Virus record (IMG/VR): IMGVR_UViG_3300037325_000289
Location: 1-21,355 of that record
Strand: one strand, 5' to 3'
Origin: a virus
Length of the DNA: 21,355 bases
A program made the position numbers and the translations under genes. The notes below the pieces were generated by a model. It made no database searches, was not told the origin of the DNA, and saw only the letters and a list, made by a program, of their open reading frames with translations. Shown here in pieces: positions 21,212 through 21,355 of this stretch; the first letter of the stretch is position 1; each line of letters starts with the position of its first letter.

Positions 21212-21229
21212 CGCGCCCCGTAGGGCGCG
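21212..21229 (-). terminator. Possible terminator hairpin downstream of tRNA-Tyr
   Basis: CGCGCCC / GGGCGCG (7 bp) with loop CGTA is directly next to the 29-bp palindrome. In the tRNA direction it is followed by TTGACG rather than a clear T-run, so termination is only likely as a structured stop. Confidence 0.4.
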
Positions 21230-21254
21230 CTAGGCAAAGCATCTTTTTTGGGGG

Positions 21255-21338
21255 TGGTGGGCGGGGTGGGAATCGAACCCACTATGCGTCACCGCGGCGG
21301 AGTTACAGTCCGCTGCTCTACCTTAGAGCATCCCGCCC
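21255..21338 (-). tRNA. tRNA-Tyr (anticodon GTA), CCA encoded
   Basis: The minus strand folds as a complete tRNA. The acceptor stem is GGGCGGG/CCCGCCC (7 bp), the D-arm GCTC-TAAGGTA-GAGC, and the anticodon arm GCGGA-CTGTAAC-TCCGC with GTA. The 14-base variable arm has a GCG/CGC stem, and the T-arm is GTGGG-TTCGATT-CCCAC. It ends with A and an encoded CCA. The long variable arm agrees with bacterial tRNA-Tyr. Its 3' end points at the CBASS island, the usual orientation for an integration target. Confidence 0.95.
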
Positions 21339-21355
21339 GCCGCGTTACCTATCGG

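Overview
The window suggests a high-GC alphaproteobacterium (Rhodobacterales/Caulobacterales-like is a guess) and holds most of a temperate-phage genome, followed by an anti-phage island and a host tRNA gene. The host assignment rests on overall base composition and a GapR/DUF2312 protein, a family typical of Alphaproteobacteria; nothing in the window fixes the genus.

Positions 1-10428 are the leftward arm of the prophage, read on the minus strand. Its genes are packed with ATGA/GTGA start-stop overlaps. In transcription order they are: a small HTH (Cro-like) protein, a 27-residue mini-gene, a CII-like HTH protein, RusA resolvase, an adenine-type methyltransferase, a small unknown, GapR-like, a DUF1376 replication protein, an intergenic region with two perfect tandem palindromes, a Mor-like activator, the lysis cassette (small membrane protein, M15 endolysin, Rz and overlapping Rz1), a ParB-methyltransferase fusion, a PLD-like protein, DUF7220, TerS, GpA-type TerL and the beginning of a post-terminase gene cut by the window edge. 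The other structural genes and the far attachment site lie outside.

Positions 10429-11321 are the immunity region. A LexA/S24-type repressor gene lies between two promoters that each carry the same 16-bp operator (TTTGGCA-N2-TGCCAAA and variants) inside the -35/-10 spacer. One promoter drives the leftward arm, the other the rightward arm. Positions 11322-15444 are the rightward arm on the plus strand: small unknown and membrane proteins, a C5-methylase-like protein, an excisionase-like HTH protein and a tyrosine integrase.

Positions 15684-20226 (minus strand, visibly AT-richer than the phage) encode a complete type II CBASS operon in the order capV (patatin phospholipase effector), DncV-like CD-NTase, cap2 (E2-E1 fusion) and cap3 (JAMM protease). 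By the known scheme, infection triggers cyclic-dinucleotide synthesis that activates the CapV phospholipase, with Cap2 conjugating and Cap3 releasing the CD-NTase C-terminus. Upstream and divergent (20311 to about 20800) lies a broken reading frame that still shows the start of a winged-HTH and a WYL core. I interpret it as a decayed CapW/BrxR-type repressor. The window ends with a palindrome-rich gap and tRNA-Tyr(GTA) on the minus strand, a plausible but unproven integration site for the prophage plus CBASS cargo.
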